A stretch of DNA of 64,000 nucleotides, from positions 1 through 64,000 of the forward strand of contig NZ_CANNGT010000006.1 of NCBI RefSeq assembly GCF_947504225.1, written 5' to 3'. The stretch comes from Brumimicrobium ulvae (GTDB lineage: Bacteria > Bacteroidota > Bacteroidia > Flavobacteriales_D > Crocinitomicaceae). The translations under genes and the position numbers were made by a program. Position 1 is the first letter of the stretch. Each line of letters begins with the position of its first letter. Under the pieces are notes generated by a model. It had not been told where the DNA came from. It ran no database searches and worked only from the letters and a program-made list of their open reading frames with translations. Of the stretch, positions 24,248 through 34,793 are shown piece after piece.

Positions 24248-26812
24248 TTACTCCTCTGTATTATCATTTTCTGTGCCATGATTTTCAGCTGCATCCTCAC
24301 CACCTTCTGGTAAGTCCGTTTCTACATCATCTGATAATTCTTCTTCGTCTTCTTTTGGAACTTTGGCAACTGCTGCAATCTCTCCTCCTTTAGAAAGATT
24401 AATTACCTTAACCCCTTGAGCTGCACGTCCCATAACTCTGATTTGATCTACACGCGAACGAATTGTAATCCCTCGTTTCGTAATAATCATTAAATCATCA
24501 TCATCAGTTACGTTCTTAATAGCAATTAGATTTCCAGTTTTTTCCGTAACAGAAATGGTTTTAACCCCTTTTCCTCCACGGTTTGTGACACGATAAATTG
24601 GTTCTCCAGTTTCTGGATCATTAAAGTACGAACGTTTTCCGTATCCATTTTCAGAAACAACCAATATAGTGTTTTCACTATCTGGCTCCAAACAAATCAT
24701 TCCAATCACTTCATCATTTGGCTTACTCATTGTTACTCCTTTCACCCCAATTGAGTTTCTTCCTACTGTTCTTACAGTCGACTCATTGAAACGAATCGCA
24801 TAACCTGATTTTTTCGCCAAGATAATTTCTTGTTGACCATTTGTTAATTTAGCTTCTAACAATTCATCACCTTCATTAATATTAATAGCATTAATACCGT
24901 TTGAACGTGGTCTTGAGTAGGCTTCTAACTTCGTTTTCTTAATAATTCCATTCTTCGTACACATTACAATGAAGTTATTGTTTACATAATCTTCATCTGT
25001 TAAGTCCTCAACATTAATGTATGCTTTAATCTTATCATCTTGTTCGATATTAATAAGATTTTGAATTGCTCTTCCTTTTGAAGTTTTACTTCCTTCTGGA
25101 ATTTCGAATACACGCATCCAAAAACACTTCCCTTTCTCTGTGAACACCATCAAATAATTGTGGTTTGTCGCCACAAAAATGGACTCCAAGAAATCTTTAT
25201 CTCTTGTCGTAGAACCTTTTGAACCAGTTCCACCTCTGTTTTGTACTTTGTATTCAGATAGACTAGTACGTTTAATGTATCCTGCATGAGAAATTGTTAC
25301 AACAACCTCTTCATCTGGAATTAAATCTTCAATTCTCATTTCTGAAGCTGAATATTCAATTTCAGAACGACGCTCATCTCCGTACTTCTCTCTGATGTAT
25401 TCTAATTCTTCTTTAATAATGTCCATTCTACGCGACTCTTTGTCTAAGATATCTTTTAAGTCTGCAATGGTAATCATTAAATCTTCGTACTCTGCCCTAA
25501 GCTTGTCCTGCTCAAGTCCTGTTAATTGTCTCAAACGCATTTCAACAATCGCACGAGACTGTAGATCTGATAACTCAAATCGTTTTATTAAATTTTCTCT
25601 TGCCTCGTCCGGACTACTAGAAGCACGGATAATCTTAATTACTTCGTCAATATTGTCCGAAGCAATAATTAAACCTTCGAGTAAATGCGCTCTTTCTTCA
25701 GCTTTACGCAATTCATATTTTGTTCTTCTAATCACCACCTCGTGACGGAACTCAACGAATTTTGCTATGATCTGCTTTAAGTTTAGCAATTCAGGCCTTC
25801 CATCAACTAAACATATATTATTGACTGAAAAAGAGGTCTGTAAAGCTGTGTACTTGAATAGTTTATTCAATACAACATTCGGTATAGAATCACGTCTTAA
25901 TTCGTAAACAATACGCAACCCGTTACGGTCAGACTCATCTCGAATATCAGTAATTCCATCTATCCTACCTTCATTCACCATGTCAGCAGTCTTCTTGATC
26001 ATGTCGGCCTTATTTACTAAATAAGGTATTTCGGTCACAACAATATGCTCACGCCCTTGGTTATTTTCTTCGATAATTGCTTTAGCACGAATAACAATAC
26101 GGCCTTTCCCTGTCTCGAAAGCAGATTTAACGCCTTCATAACCATAAATGATTCCTCCAGTTGGAAAGTCAGGTGCGGTTACATACTTCATTAAACCTTC
26201 TGTATCTATATCCTTATCCTCAATATAAGCTATTGTACCATTAATAACTTCAGTTAAATTATGAGGTGCCATGTTTGTAGCCATACCTACTGCAATACCA
26301 CTCGCTCCGTTAATTAACAGATTAGGAACTTTTGTGGGCAAAACTGTAGGTTCTGTTAAACTATCATCAAAGTTAGCTACGAAGTCAACCGTTTCCTTAT
26401 CCAGGTCACCAAGCATTTCCTCAGAAACCTTTCTTAGACGGGCCTCAGTATAACGCATAGCTGCCGGACTATCACCGTCCATGGATCCAAAGTTACCTTG
26501 ACCATCAACCAAAGGATAACGCAATGACCAGTATTGCGCCATACGCACCATTGTGTCATATACAGAACTATCTCCATGTGGGTGGTACTTACCTAACACC
26601 TCCCCTACAATTCTCGCTGACTTTTTATGTGCTTTGTTTGAATAAACACCTAAGTCTTGCATTCCATATAATACACGTCTATGTACTGGTTTAAATCCGT
26701 CACGTACATCTGGAAGAGCACGCGAAACAATAACTGACATCGAATAATCGATGTAAGCGGATTTCATTTCATCTTCGATGTTAATCTTAATGATTCTTTC
26801 TCCTTCTGCCAT
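24248..26812 (-). CDS. gyrA: DNA gyrase subunit A
   Basis: This 854-residue subunit breaks and rejoins DNA in the gyrase A2B2 complex, introducing negative supercoils. Active-site Tyr121 is in [10 protein letters not shown]. The quinolone-determining segment reads [13 protein letters not shown] with Ser82 and Asp86 at the usual wild-type-like positions. The C-terminal beta-pinwheel follows, with the GyrA-box-like RGGKGVKTI near residue 760. The tail is unusually acidic ([16 protein letters not shown]). It is transcribed ahead of the TPR gene; clpC is divergent. Confidence 0.97.
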   Translation of the reverse strand: MAEGERIIKINIEDEMKSAYIDYSMSVIVSRALPDVRDGFKPVHRRVLYGMQDLGVYSNKAHKKSARIVGEVLGKYHPHGDSSVYDTMVRMAQYWSLRYPLVDGQGNFGSMDGDSPAAMRYTEARLRKVSEEMLGDLDKETVDFVANFDDSLTEPTVLPTKVPNLLINGASGIAVGMATNMAPHNLTEVINGTIAYIEDKDIDTEGLMKYVTAPDFPTGGIIYGYEGVKSAFETGKGRIVIRAKAIIEENNQGREHIVVTEIPYLVNKADMIKKTADMVNEGRIDGITDIRDESDRNGLRIVYELRRDSIPNVVLNKLFKYTALQTSFSVNNICLVDGRPELLNLKQIIAKFVEFRHEVVIRRTKYELRKAEERAHLLEGLIIASDNIDEVIKIIRASSSPDEARENLIKRFELSDLQSRAIVEMRLRQLTGLEQDKLRAEYEDLMITIADLKDILDKESRRMDIIKEELEYIREKYGDERRSEIEYSASEMRIEDLIPDEEVVVTISHAGYIKRTSLSEYKVQNRGGTGSKGSTTRDKDFLESIFVATNHNYLMVFTEKGKCFWMRVFEIPEGSKTSKGRAIQNLINIEQDDKIKAYINVEDLTDEDYVNNNFIVMCTKNGIIKKTKLEAYSRPRSNGINAININEGDELLEAKLTNGQQEIILAKKSGYAIRFNESTVRTVGRNSIGVKGVTMSKPNDEVIGMICLEPDSENTILVVSENGYGKRSYFNDPETGEPIYRVTNRGGKGVKTISVTEKTGNLIAIKNVTDDDDLMIITKRGITIRSRVDQIRVMGRAAQGVKVINLSKGGEIAAVAKVPKEDEEELSDDVETDLPEGGEDAAENHGTENDNTEE

Positions 26813-26833
26813 CTTGTCATTTTATTTATTACT

Positions 26834-26850
26834 GCACGAATATTGCGTGC
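26834..26850. promoter_or_regulatory. Palindrome in the gyrA leader
   Basis: GCACG (26834-26838) and CGTGC (26846-26850) are inverted repeats around AATATTG, about 22 bases upstream of the gyrA start. It could be an operator or an mRNA hairpin. The arms are only five bases, so weight is low. Confidence 0.3.
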
Positions 26851-26923
26851 GTTTAGAATGTCCGAAAATAAGAATTTAAATCAAGATAGCGTTCAGTTAA
26901 ACTTAAAATTATAAACAAAAATC

Positions 26924-26943
26924 TGTGGATAATTGTGAACAAC
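26924..26943. promoter_or_regulatory. DnaA-box-like pair between gyrA and clpC
   Basis: TGTGGATAA (26924-26932) is a perfect DnaA box on the minus strand (TTATCCACA). TGTGAACAA (26935-26943) is a one-mismatch second copy two bases on. They lie in the shared 223-base promoter region. Confidence 0.4.
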
Positions 26944-27035
26944 TTAAACCATTTTGATAATAAAACGTTTTATTTTTGAAAGTGTTATATTACTCTTGAA
27001 GTAATCAACGCAAAAAATATGTATATTCGTAAACT

Positions 27036-29588
27036 ATGGAAGCAAAATTTTCACCAAGAGTAAAAGATGTAATCAACTTTAGTCGCGAGGAGGCTCTTCG
27101 TCTCGGCAATGACTATATAGGTGTTGAGCACCTACTCCTTGGCTTAATTCGTGAAGGAGAAGGTTTGGGCATTCGTGTATTAAAGGAGTTTAATCTTGAT
27201 TTGGAACAAATCCGTTACCAAATTGAATCTTATTTAAATAAATCAACAAATAGTTCTGCAAAAGACTTAACTAATATTCCATTGGTTAAACAAGCTGAAA
27301 AAGTATTGAAAATTACTTACCTCGAAGCAAAACTATTCAAAAGTACAGTCATTGGAACTGAACACTTATTATTGTCTATATTAAAGGATGAAAATAACGT
27401 GGCTTGTCGTACTTTAAACAAATACGGGGTTATTTATGATAATGTTAAAGATGAAATCGAAGCTATGTTAGAAGAAAATAACCCTAGATTTGAATTTCCT
27501 GGTTCTGATGAAGGTGGCGGTGACGCTGGCTTTGCAGGAGGTTCTGGTGCTACTGGTGGTGGTGCTAGAAAACCTGGAGATACAAAATCAAAAACGCCTG
27601 TACTTGATAATTTCGGAAGAGATTTGACCAAGTTGGCTGAAAATGATCAACTCGACCCAATCGTTGGGCGTGATAAAGAAATTGAAAGAGTAAGTCAAAT
27701 CTTGTCGCGTAGAAAGAAAAACAACCCTATTCTTATTGGAGAACCTGGTGTTGGTAAAAGTGCAATTGCTGAAGGTTTAGCCTTGAGAATTGTTCAACGT
27801 AAAGTTTCTCGAGTTCTTTTCAATAAAAGAATTGTTTCTCTTGATTTAGCATCGCTTGTTGCAGGAACAAAATACCGTGGTCAGTTCGAAGAAAGAATGA
27901 AGGCGGTAATGGCTGAAATCGAAAAAAATAGAGATGTCATTTTATTTATCGATGAAATTCATACTATTGTTGGTGCTGGTGGCGCTAGTGGCTCTTTAGA
28001 TGCCTCTAACATGTTTAAACCTGCTTTGGCCCGAGGTGAACTTCAAGCCATAGGTGCAACAACGCTAGATGAATATCGTCAACACATTGAAAAAGATGGT
28101 GCTTTAGAACGTCGTTTCCAAAAAGTTTTGGTTGAACCAACAACGACTGAGGAAACCATTCAAATTTTAGAGAATATTAAAGAACGATACGAAGATCATC
28201 ACAATGTTAGTTACACCCAAGAAGCAATCGAAGCTTGTGTGACTTTAACCAATCGATATATTTCGGATCGTCATTTACCAGATAAAGCCATTGACGCTTT
28301 AGATGAAGTAGGTTCACGTGTGCACCTAACAAATATTAATGTTCCTCCTGTAATTATTGAGATTGAAAAGAAAATCGAAGACATTAAAGTAAAGAAGAAC
28401 GATGTTATTAAGTCCCAACAGTATGAAAAAGCTGCTGAACTTAGAGATACTGAGAAGAAACTACAAGATCAACTCGAAGAGGAGAAATTGAAATGGGAAG
28501 AAGATACCAAAAATCATAAAGTTACCGTAACAGAAGAAAATGTTGCTGATGTTGTAGCTATGATGACTGGAATCCCTGTTCAACGTATTGCTGAAAAAGA
28601 AAGCGGTAAGTTGGCCAAAATGGAAACAGAAGTAAGAGGAAAGATTATTGGTCAAGACGAAGCAGTAGCTAAAGTTGTTAAAGCAATTCAAAGAAATAGA
28701 GCTGGATTAAAAGACCCTAATAAGCCAATCGGTTCCTTTTTCTTTCTTGGACCAACAGGTGTAGGAAAAACATTATTGGCAAAGGTTCTTGCGAAACACA
28801 TGTTCGATTCTGAAGATGCTTTAATCCGTGTGGATATGTCAGAGTATATGGAGAAATTCTCTATTTCAAGATTGGTTGGAGCTCCTCCAGGATATGTTGG
28901 TTATGAGGAAGGTGGACAGTTGACTGAAAAAGTAAGAAGGAAGCCCTACTCTATCATTCTTTTGGATGAAATCGAAAAAGCGCACCCAGATGTTTTCAAT
29001 TTATTACTTCAAGCGCTTGATGATGGACACATGACGGATGGATTAGGTCGCAAAATTGACTTTAAAAACACAATTATCATCATGACTTCAAATATTGGAG
29101 CAAGACAACTTCAAGATTTTGGTACTGGGGTTGGTTTTGGCACTGCCGCACGTGCAGCTTCAGCAGATGAAGATCAGAAATCTGTTATTCAGAATGCATT
29201 AAGAAAAGCATTTTCACCAGAGTTTCTTAACCGTGTTGATGACCTTATCCTATTTAAGTCATTAGAACGTGATGATATATATAAAATCATTGATCTTGAG
29301 TTGATTACTCTTTATAAGAGAATTAATGAACTTGGTTATGAAATTGAATTACAAAAAGAAGCCAAAGATTTTATTGTAGATAAAGGATATGATTCTAAAT
29401 TTGGTGCTCGTCCGCTTAAACGTGCTATCCAAAAGTATATTGAAGATCCGTTAGCGGAACAAATCATTAACTCCGAAATCAAAGAAGGAGATAAAATCTC
29501 CCTTACGATGAATGAAGAAGGAAATGGTTTAACTTCGACTATTGTAAAAGCGAAGAAAGCTAAAGACACTAAAAAAGATGAAGAGTAA
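27036..29588 (+). CDS. clpC: ClpC-type AAA+ chaperone ATPase
   Basis: 850 residues of the ClpC family, which unfolds proteins for ClpP. Domains in order: double Clp-N repeat (1-150), Gly-rich linker ([18 protein letters not shown], about 160-180), first AAA domain with Walker [14 protein letters not shown] and Walker [10 protein letters not shown], a UVR/middle domain ([17 protein letters not shown], about 455-471), and a second AAA domain with [14 protein letters not shown] and sensor regions. The protein ends in a charged Lys/Asp tail. It is divergent from gyrA and followed by its own terminator. An IGF/VGF-type ClpP loop seems present at GVGFG, though not certain. Confidence 0.95.
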   Translation: MEAKFSPRVKDVINFSREEALRLGNDYIGVEHLLLGLIREGEGLGIRVLKEFNLDLEQIRYQIESYLNKSTNSSAKDLTNIPLVKQAEKVLKITYLEAKLFKSTVIGTEHLLLSILKDENNVACRTLNKYGVIYDNVKDEIEAMLEENNPRFEFPGSDEGGGDAGFAGGSGATGGGARKPGDTKSKTPVLDNFGRDLTKLAENDQLDPIVGRDKEIERVSQILSRRKKNNPILIGEPGVGKSAIAEGLALRIVQRKVSRVLFNKRIVSLDLASLVAGTKYRGQFEERMKAVMAEIEKNRDVILFIDEIHTIVGAGGASGSLDASNMFKPALARGELQAIGATTLDEYRQHIEKDGALERRFQKVLVEPTTTEETIQILENIKERYEDHHNVSYTQEAIEACVTLTNRYISDRHLPDKAIDALDEVGSRVHLTNINVPPVIIEIEKKIEDIKVKKNDVIKSQQYEKAAELRDTEKKLQDQLEEEKLKWEEDTKNHKVTVTEENVADVVAMMTGIPVQRIAEKESGKLAKMETEVRGKIIGQDEAVAKVVKAIQRNRAGLKDPNKPIGSFFFLGPTGVGKTLLAKVLAKHMFDSEDALIRVDMSEYMEKFSISRLVGAPPGYVGYEEGGQLTEKVRRKPYSIILLDEIEKAHPDVFNLLLQALDDGHMTDGLGRKIDFKNTIIIMTSNIGARQLQDFGTGVGFGTAARAASADEDQKSVIQNALRKAFSPEFLNRVDDLILFKSLERDDIYKIIDLELITLYKRINELGYEIELQKEAKDFIVDKGYDSKFGARPLKRAIQKYIEDPLAEQIINSEIKEGDKISLTMNEEGNGLTSTIVKAKKAKDTKKDEE

Positions 29589-29609
29589 ATTCTAATTTTA
29601 AACAATTAT

Positions 29610-29641
29610 AAAGGGAGTGTGTTTATATACTCCCTTTTTTA
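29610..29641 (+). terminator. Rho-independent terminator after clpC
   Basis: AAAGGGAGT (29610-29618) pairs with ACTCCCTTT (29629-29637) and a T-run follows. Confidence 0.85.
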
Positions 29642-29650
29642 GTTATTAGT

Positions 29651-30508
29651 ATGGCAAAGTATTTATTTTATTTTCTTTCTATTGTAATTTCAACCTCGAT
29701 TTATAGTCAAGTTGACCCAAATATGGTTGATATTCCTCATCAGGTCTTTGTAAACGGTGGCACTGATGATTTTGATCAGATTCTGTATAAAGATGAAACC
29801 ATCGCCGAAAAGGTAAAAAGCTTACACACATATATAGAATTGGGTCACGACTTCCCTGCTCAAATGCATACCTTTGATGAGTACTGGGAACGATACAAAG
29901 AACAATGGTTTTACATTCAGTTTAAAGAAAACAAATCACCAATGTTGCTTTTTCATGGACTTAGAAATTCTGATGATGAAAGGGAGTATGTGGAGATTTA
30001 CAACATGGATAAAACCATAAACAACAGAATGGTCTTTAGTGAAATTGGAAGATTACTAGCTTATAAAAAACATCCATTTACAGACGAATTGATTCTTTTT
30101 GTACACAGGTATCCTTGCTGTAAAAGTGCAAGTCATAACATTTTCAACATCCGACAAATCAATGAAAATCTAAAGTTCCATGATCGCTTTTTCGTAGGAA
30201 GAGATACAGGTGATATGGTTGGACCTTTCTTCCCCGAACGAGTAAACCATGATGGTAAGTATCATTTTTTAACGAAAAAAACTGAATTACGTTGGTCGCC
30301 TGCAGTAGTTTCTGAGAATGCTTTTGAAGAATGGACAGAATCTAACCTTATGATTCACTATAATAAGGGCGCAATGTATAAAATACTTCATGAACAAGGA
30401 GAGTGGCTATTTGTGTTGTTTTTTACCGGAATTGCTGAAGAACAAAGTAAGATGTTAAACTATACCAACTTCAAAAATAAAGGCGTTTATGGATGGATTA
30501 AGAAATAA
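29651..30508 (+). CDS. Secreted protein of unknown function
   Basis: 285 residues with a signal peptide (KYLFYFLSIVISTSIYSQ). The mature part holds beta-strand-like segments and a Cys pair in FVHRYPCCKSASHNIFNIRQ (about 155-175). No domain recognised. It begins ten bases after the clpC terminator, so it needs its own promoter; none is obvious. Its 3' end lies just upstream of the promoter of the next gene. Confidence 0.65.
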   Translation: MAKYLFYFLSIVISTSIYSQVDPNMVDIPHQVFVNGGTDDFDQILYKDETIAEKVKSLHTYIELGHDFPAQMHTFDEYWERYKEQWFYIQFKENKSPMLLFHGLRNSDDEREYVEIYNMDKTINNRMVFSEIGRLLAYKKHPFTDELILFVHRYPCCKSASHNIFNIRQINENLKFHDRFFVGRDTGDMVGPFFPERVNHDGKYHFLTKKTELRWSPAVVSENAFEEWTESNLMIHYNKGAMYKILHEQGEWLFVLFFTGIAEEQSKMLNYTNFKNKGVYGWIKK

Positions 30509-30532
30509 TCTTTCTGTTTTACAAAAGTCAAG

Positions 30533-30540
30533 TATATTTG
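30533..30540 (+). promoter_or_regulatory. -7 box of the nucleotidyltransferase gene
   Basis: TATATTTG ends eight bases before the ATG at 30549, which supports that ATG over an upstream in-frame one at 30489 and predicts a nearly leaderless mRNA. Confidence 0.5.
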
Positions 30541-30548
30541 CACCCGAA

Positions 30549-31961
30549 ATGAAATTGAATTACAAAGACAAGTTAAAACATCCGGTATTTAAGGTTACAC
30601 GAGACATCGTTACAGAAGAAGGTCTAGAATCCTATGTGATTGGTGGTTTTGTTAGGGACTTAATCTTAGAAAGACCTTCTAAAGACATCGATATTGTCGT
30701 TGTTGGTAATGGATTAGAATTGGCTGAAAAAGTGGCCAAAAAACTTAGGGTTAAAAAAGTTTCTCGCTTCAAGTCCTTTGGAACTGCACACTTTAATTAT
30801 AAAGACTTAGATGTTGAATTTGTTGGGGCAAGAAGGGAATCCTACCAAAGGGACTCCAGAAAACCCATTGTTGAAGATGGAACTTTAGCGGACGATCAAA
30901 AAAGAAGGGATTTTACAATCAATGCGCTAGCTCTAAACTTGCATGAAGATGGTTTTGGTGACATCATTGATCCCTTCAATGGAATTGAAGATTTAGAAAA
31001 AGGAATCATTCGTACCCCCTTAGATCCTGAAACAACATATTCTGATGATCCTTTACGCATGTTGCGCGCAATTCGTTTCGCAACGCAATTAGATTTTAAA
31101 ATAGAGAATAAAAGTTTAGCTGCCATTAAGGAAAATGCAGAACGACTTTCTATTATTTCTAAAGAACGGATTATTGACGAGTTAAATAAAATCATTCTTA
31201 GTGATACTCCGTCAAGAGGATTTAAACTTTTGTATTCGACTCACCTACTCCATCAGTTCTTCCCAGAAATGGTCAATTTAGCTGGTGTAGAAACCATCAA
31301 TAATCATTCACACAAAGATAATTTTTACCACACCCTAGAGGTTTTAGATAATATCTCTGAACATACAGATGACTTGTGGTTAAGATGGGCTGCTATTATG
31401 CATGATATTGCAAAACCACCAACTAAGAGATACAATAAGAAAACAGGATGGACATTCCATGGACATGAAGATTTAGGTGCTAAAATGGTTCCTCGTATCT
31501 TTAGAAGATTAAAACTCCCTATGGATGCAAAAATGAAGTATGTTCAAAAACTTGTTCGCCTGCATTTACGTCCTATATCTTTGGTTAAAGGAGATGTTAC
31601 AGATTCAGCAATCCGGCGACTTTTAAACGAAGCTGGAGATGATATCGAAGATTTAATGTTGTTGTGTAATGCAGATATTACGTCAAAAAACGAATTTAAA
31701 GTTAAGAGATACAGAAACAACTTTAAAAAGGTTGAAGAAAAACTAAAGTCTGTAGAGGAGAAAGACAACGTGCGTAATTTTCAACCTCCTATCGATGGAA
31801 AATTGATTATGGAAACATTCAAAATTCCACCTTGTAGTGAAATCGGTACCATTAAAAATAAAATAAAAGAAGCTATCTTAGAAGGTGAGATTCAAAATGA
31901 TTACCGAGAAGCATACGATATGATGCTTAAATTAGGTGAGGAATTAGGGTTGAAAAGATAG
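30549..31961 (+). CDS. CCA-adding-type tRNA nucleotidyltransferase with HD domain
   Basis: About 470 residues. N-terminal poly(A) polymerase/CCA-type head: YVIGGFVRDLILERPSKDID with the catalytic DID (D-x-D) pair and RRDFTINALA. The RNA-binding neck RMLRAIRFATQLDF follows. A C-terminal HD domain has WAAIMHDIAKPPTKR with the H-D pair. This matches bacterial class II CCA-adding or A-adding enzymes that mature tRNA 3' ends; CCA versus A-only activity cannot be told here. I start at ATG 30549 because the -7 box lies inside the longer reading frame. Confidence 0.88.
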   Translation: MKLNYKDKLKHPVFKVTRDIVTEEGLESYVIGGFVRDLILERPSKDIDIVVVGNGLELAEKVAKKLRVKKVSRFKSFGTAHFNYKDLDVEFVGARRESYQRDSRKPIVEDGTLADDQKRRDFTINALALNLHEDGFGDIIDPFNGIEDLEKGIIRTPLDPETTYSDDPLRMLRAIRFATQLDFKIENKSLAAIKENAERLSIISKERIIDELNKIILSDTPSRGFKLLYSTHLLHQFFPEMVNLAGVETINNHSHKDNFYHTLEVLDNISEHTDDLWLRWAAIMHDIAKPPTKRYNKKTGWTFHGHEDLGAKMVPRIFRRLKLPMDAKMKYVQKLVRLHLRPISLVKGDVTDSAIRRLLNEAGDDIEDLMLLCNADITSKNEFKVKRYRNNFKKVEEKLKSVEEKDNVRNFQPPIDGKLIMETFKIPPCSEIGTIKNKIKEAILEGEIQNDYREAYDMMLKLGEELGLKR

Positions 31962-32003
31962 AAAACTATTAACTTCGTCAATTGTTCAATAGCAAAAGTA
32001 GAT

Positions 32004-32561
32004 ATGGCAGGACTAAAATTTAGAATTTTACTCGATAGTATTGAAGACAAAGAGATTTTTAGAGATATTTTAATCAGCGATGATTTAAATTTCGAACATT
32101 TTTACAATACTATTCTTGATGCTTTTGGACTTCCAAATGACCAAATGGCATCTTTTTTCGTTAGTGATGAAGACTGGAATAAAGGAGAGGAAATCTCTCT
32201 AATGGACATGTCTTTTGGCAGTAACGATGAAGAGGAATCGCCAATTGAAATGAACGCCGTTGAATTAAAGAAAAGAATTCACGATCCAAAACAACGATTT
32301 ATTTTGGTGCATGACTTCTTATCGATGTGGATTTTCTTAATAGAACTTCATGAAATTACAGATGAAGAAGTTGAATTCCCTCAATTGGTACTTGAAGTTG
32401 GCGAAATTCCCCAAGATTTAATTGATAAAGGTCCAAAAGCTTTGGATGATATGAAATTTGAAACTGACTTAGATCCGAACGCAGATGACTTTGGATTTGA
32501 TGATTTTGATGATGAATTTGGAAATGGTCAGTTCGACAATATTGACGATTACGACATATAA
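32004..32561 (+). CDS. Plasmid pRiA4b ORF-3-like protein
   Basis: 185 residues resembling the pRiA4b ORF-3 / IS1096 TnpR-like family: LKFRILLDSIEDKEIFRDIL at the start, HFYNTILDAFGLPNDQMASF, and RFILVHDFLSMWIFLIELHE. The C-terminus is a strongly acidic, Phe-containing tail (DDFGFDDFDDEFGNGQFDN). Members occur on plasmids and in chromosomes; their role is not known. It precedes a methyltransferase by only two bases, so the two are probably co-transcribed. Confidence 0.65.
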   Translation: MAGLKFRILLDSIEDKEIFRDILISDDLNFEHFYNTILDAFGLPNDQMASFFVSDEDWNKGEEISLMDMSFGSNDEEESPIEMNAVELKKRIHDPKQRFILVHDFLSMWIFLIELHEITDEEVEFPQLVLEVGEIPQDLIDKGPKALDDMKFETDLDPNADDFGFDDFDDEFGNGQFDNIDDYDI

Positions 32562-32563
32562 AA

Positions 32564-33280
32564 ATGGACATTAATGACCCAATAGGAAATGCAATCTGGG
32601 ATTACCACACGAAAAACGATCCTGAAGACATCACTGTAGAATCAGATCTTGTGGAAGATGATATTTTGCCTATTGACGTACTTTTTCGCCAATTCGATAC
32701 TTTCTCTCTCCTTGAAATTAAAGCAATGGAGCACTGTAAAGGAAATGTGTTGGATGTTGGTGCTGCGGCCGGTCCACACGCCAAATATCTAACGGAGAAA
32801 GGATTTGATGTAACGACCATAGAAAGCAGTCCTATCGCACACCGCTATTTACAAGCAATATTACCACAAGCAACCCACTACTCTGCACGAATTCAAGAAT
32901 TCAATACAGGTCAATATGACACCATTTTGTTATTGATGAATGGAATTGGATTAGCTGGTCACCTTAATGAAGTTCAGCCTTTCTTGGAACATTTGGCAAG
33001 TTTATTGAATCCAGGCGGAAGTATTCTCTGTGACTCTACTGATGTTCAAAGCATTTTTGAAGATGATGAAGGTGGACTTTGGGTCGATTTAAATGCGAAT
33101 TATTATGGCGAATTTAAATTTAACATGAAATACAAAGGCACAGAAAGTGGTTGGTTTGATTGGATTTATTTAGATTTGGAAAACTTTGAAAAGATAGCTA
33201 AGGCGGCTGGTCTAAAATTAACATTACTCGCTGAAGATGACGCAAATTCATTTTTGGTTCAATTAAAAAAAGAAGCATGA
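32564..33280 (+). CDS. Class I SAM-dependent methyltransferase
   Basis: 238 residues. SAM motif I is GNVLDVGAAAGPHAKYLTEK (about 60-79), strand 2 ends in VTTIESSPIAH, and motif III lies near LASLLNPGGSILCDSTD. The substrate is unknown. The stop overlaps the next ATG by four bases (33277-33280), indicating coupled translation. Confidence 0.8.
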   Translation: MDINDPIGNAIWDYHTKNDPEDITVESDLVEDDILPIDVLFRQFDTFSLLEIKAMEHCKGNVLDVGAAAGPHAKYLTEKGFDVTTIESSPIAHRYLQAILPQATHYSARIQEFNTGQYDTILLLMNGIGLAGHLNEVQPFLEHLASLLNPGGSILCDSTDVQSIFEDDEGGLWVDLNANYYGEFKFNMKYKGTESGWFDWIYLDLENFEKIAKAAGLKLTLLAEDDANSFLVQLKKEA

Positions 33281-34146
33281 AAAATTTAATCTTACTATTA
33301 ACAAGTTTCATTTTTGCTGTTCATTTCGGAATTGCACAAGACACTCCAACTTCTTCATTGTTGTGGGAAGTAACAGGAAAAAAAGTAAAATCTCCATCTT
33401 ATATTTTTGGAACAATGCATTTGATTCCTAATGATGATTTCTTATTTCCTGAAACTTTAAAAGAAAAAGTCCAAGGATCTGATATTCTTGTTATGGAAAT
33501 TGGTGGTCTGTCTGAGCAAATGAAAGCGATGCAATTGATGATGCTTGACACGGGGACAATGTTTGATTATTTTAATAAAGAACAATTGGATTCTTTATTT
33601 ACATATACAGAAACAGAATTGGGATTTGATGAGGCTAAAATGAGAATGGCTTTTGGCAAAATGAAGCCTTTTGTTTTGTTGCAGTTATTTACAAAAGATG
33701 CTTTTGGAGAAAACCCTCAGAGTTATGAAATGACTTTAGAGAAAATTGCTAAGTCCAATGAAATTGAAGTTTTAGGTCTTGAAACCATTGAGGAACAAAT
33801 GGGCTTTATTGATGGACTTTCTGTCGAAGATCAAGTAAATATGATCATGGAGACACTAAGATCGGACAAGGACGACAACAGTGAAACAAGAAAGTTAATT
33901 GATGTGTATTTGTCCCAAGACATCAACGCCATCCATGAATATACTGTTAGTTCAGGAATGAGTTCACCAGAATTCGAAGAAAGTTTTCTTAATCAGCGCA
34001 ACAAAAACTGGGTTGCTCCAATAAAAAAAATAATCAAGAAGAATAAAGCATTTATTGCCGTTGGTGCTGCTCATTTAGGTGGCCCAGAAGGTGTAATTGA
34101 ATTGCTAAAGGCTGAAGGATATACTTTAACTCCTGTAAAATTATAA
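33277..34146 (+). CDS. TraB/GumN-family protein
   Basis: 289 residues with a signal peptide (ILLLTSFIFAVHFGIAQ). The TraB/GumN pattern is clear: SSLLWEVTGKKVKSPSYIFG, the GTMHLIPNDD motif, LVMEIGG and, at the end, IAVGAAHLGGPEGVIELL. Members of this group include Tiki-type metalloproteases; the two GxxH motifs (GTMH and GAAH) are present here. It is secreted to the periplasm. Proteolytic activity is inferred from the family. Confidence 0.82.
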   Translation: MKNLILLLTSFIFAVHFGIAQDTPTSSLLWEVTGKKVKSPSYIFGTMHLIPNDDFLFPETLKEKVQGSDILVMEIGGLSEQMKAMQLMMLDTGTMFDYFNKEQLDSLFTYTETELGFDEAKMRMAFGKMKPFVLLQLFTKDAFGENPQSYEMTLEKIAKSNEIEVLGLETIEEQMGFIDGLSVEDQVNMIMETLRSDKDDNSETRKLIDVYLSQDINAIHEYTVSSGMSSPEFEESFLNQRNKNWVAPIKKIIKKNKAFIAVGAAHLGGPEGVIELLKAEGYTLTPVKL

Positions 34147-34150
34147 GCAT

Positions 34151-34603
34151 ATGAAGTGGATTGGATGCATAGCATTATTGATTTCTATAACTAGTTGTAC
34201 TACCTATTCAGAAAATGACTTAATTGGATTTGATCAAGAAATTCAAGCTTACCTTGATTCAACTGGAATTGAAATGGAGAAAACCGAAGATGGACTTCAC
34301 TTCAAGATTCTTGAAGAAGGTAAAGGTGAAAAAACAATTGCATACAAAGACCAAGTTACATTTTCATACAAAGGGTCTTTTTTAGATGGGAATGTTTTTC
34401 AAATAATTGGTAAAGACGATCCAATAAGCTATAAAGTAAGTCAACTCATTATAGGATGGCAAGATGCTTTGATGATGTTAAAAAACGGAGGTCGTATTCA
34501 TATCATTATCCCACCGCAATTGGGCTATGCCACACAAAAAACAGATCTAATTCCTGCCAATAGTATCTTGATGTATGAGTTGGAGGTGCATGATGTAAGG
34601 TAG
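34151..34603 (+). CDS. FKBP-type peptidyl-prolyl isomerase lipoprotein
   Basis: 150 residues with a lipoprotein signal (WIGCIALLISITSC). The C-terminal 95 residues follow the FKBP fold: DQVTFSYKGSFLDGNVF, VSQLIIGWQDALMMLKNGGR, IIIPPQLGYATQ, and IPANSILMYELEVHDV. The usual active-site FD of the first block is here VF, so activity may be reduced. It is probably a periplasmic folding helper. It is the last gene of the run that began at 32004. Confidence 0.85.
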   Translation: MKWIGCIALLISITSCTTYSENDLIGFDQEIQAYLDSTGIEMEKTEDGLHFKILEEGKGEKTIAYKDQVTFSYKGSFLDGNVFQIIGKDDPISYKVSQLIIGWQDALMMLKNGGRIHIIIPPQLGYATQKTDLIPANSILMYELEVHDVR

Positions 34604-34741
34604 TGTGTTAATTATCTTACTACAGTCAATCTGGATTAGGATTCTATCCTCAAGATAATGGGTTATCTTCGTATACTCCTCGATGATTTAAGGTGTTATT
34701 TAGTTTCGACCACTACTCCAACAAAATAACTAAGACATTAA

Positions 34742-34770
34742 AAAAGCCCTAACTATATGTTAGGGCTTTT
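34742..34770. terminator. Bidirectional terminator
   Basis: AAAAGCCCTAAC (34742-34753) and GTTAGGGCTTTT (34759-34770) form a perfect 12-bp stem around a 5-nt loop between the convergent FKBP and GAPDH genes. Confidence 0.9.
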
Positions 34771-34793
34771 CATTATTTCTTCACTTACTTTTC

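Noticed and set aside
24193-24393. Leu/His-rich plus-strand frame across the gyrA end
   Set aside because: Antisense of the acidic GyrA tail; low-complexity text, no promoter.
24248-26812. Quinolone-resistance substitution in GyrA
   Set aside because: The Ser and Asp positions are of the susceptible type; no substitution to support resistance.
26834-26943. Chromosomal replication origin between gyrA and clpC
   Set aside because: Only two DnaA-like boxes, no AT-rich unwinding block of suitable length, no dnaA or dnaN nearby.
30489-30548. Extended N-terminus of the nucleotidyltransferase
   Set aside because: The stretch overlaps the previous gene and contains the -7 box; the alignable protein begins at 30549.
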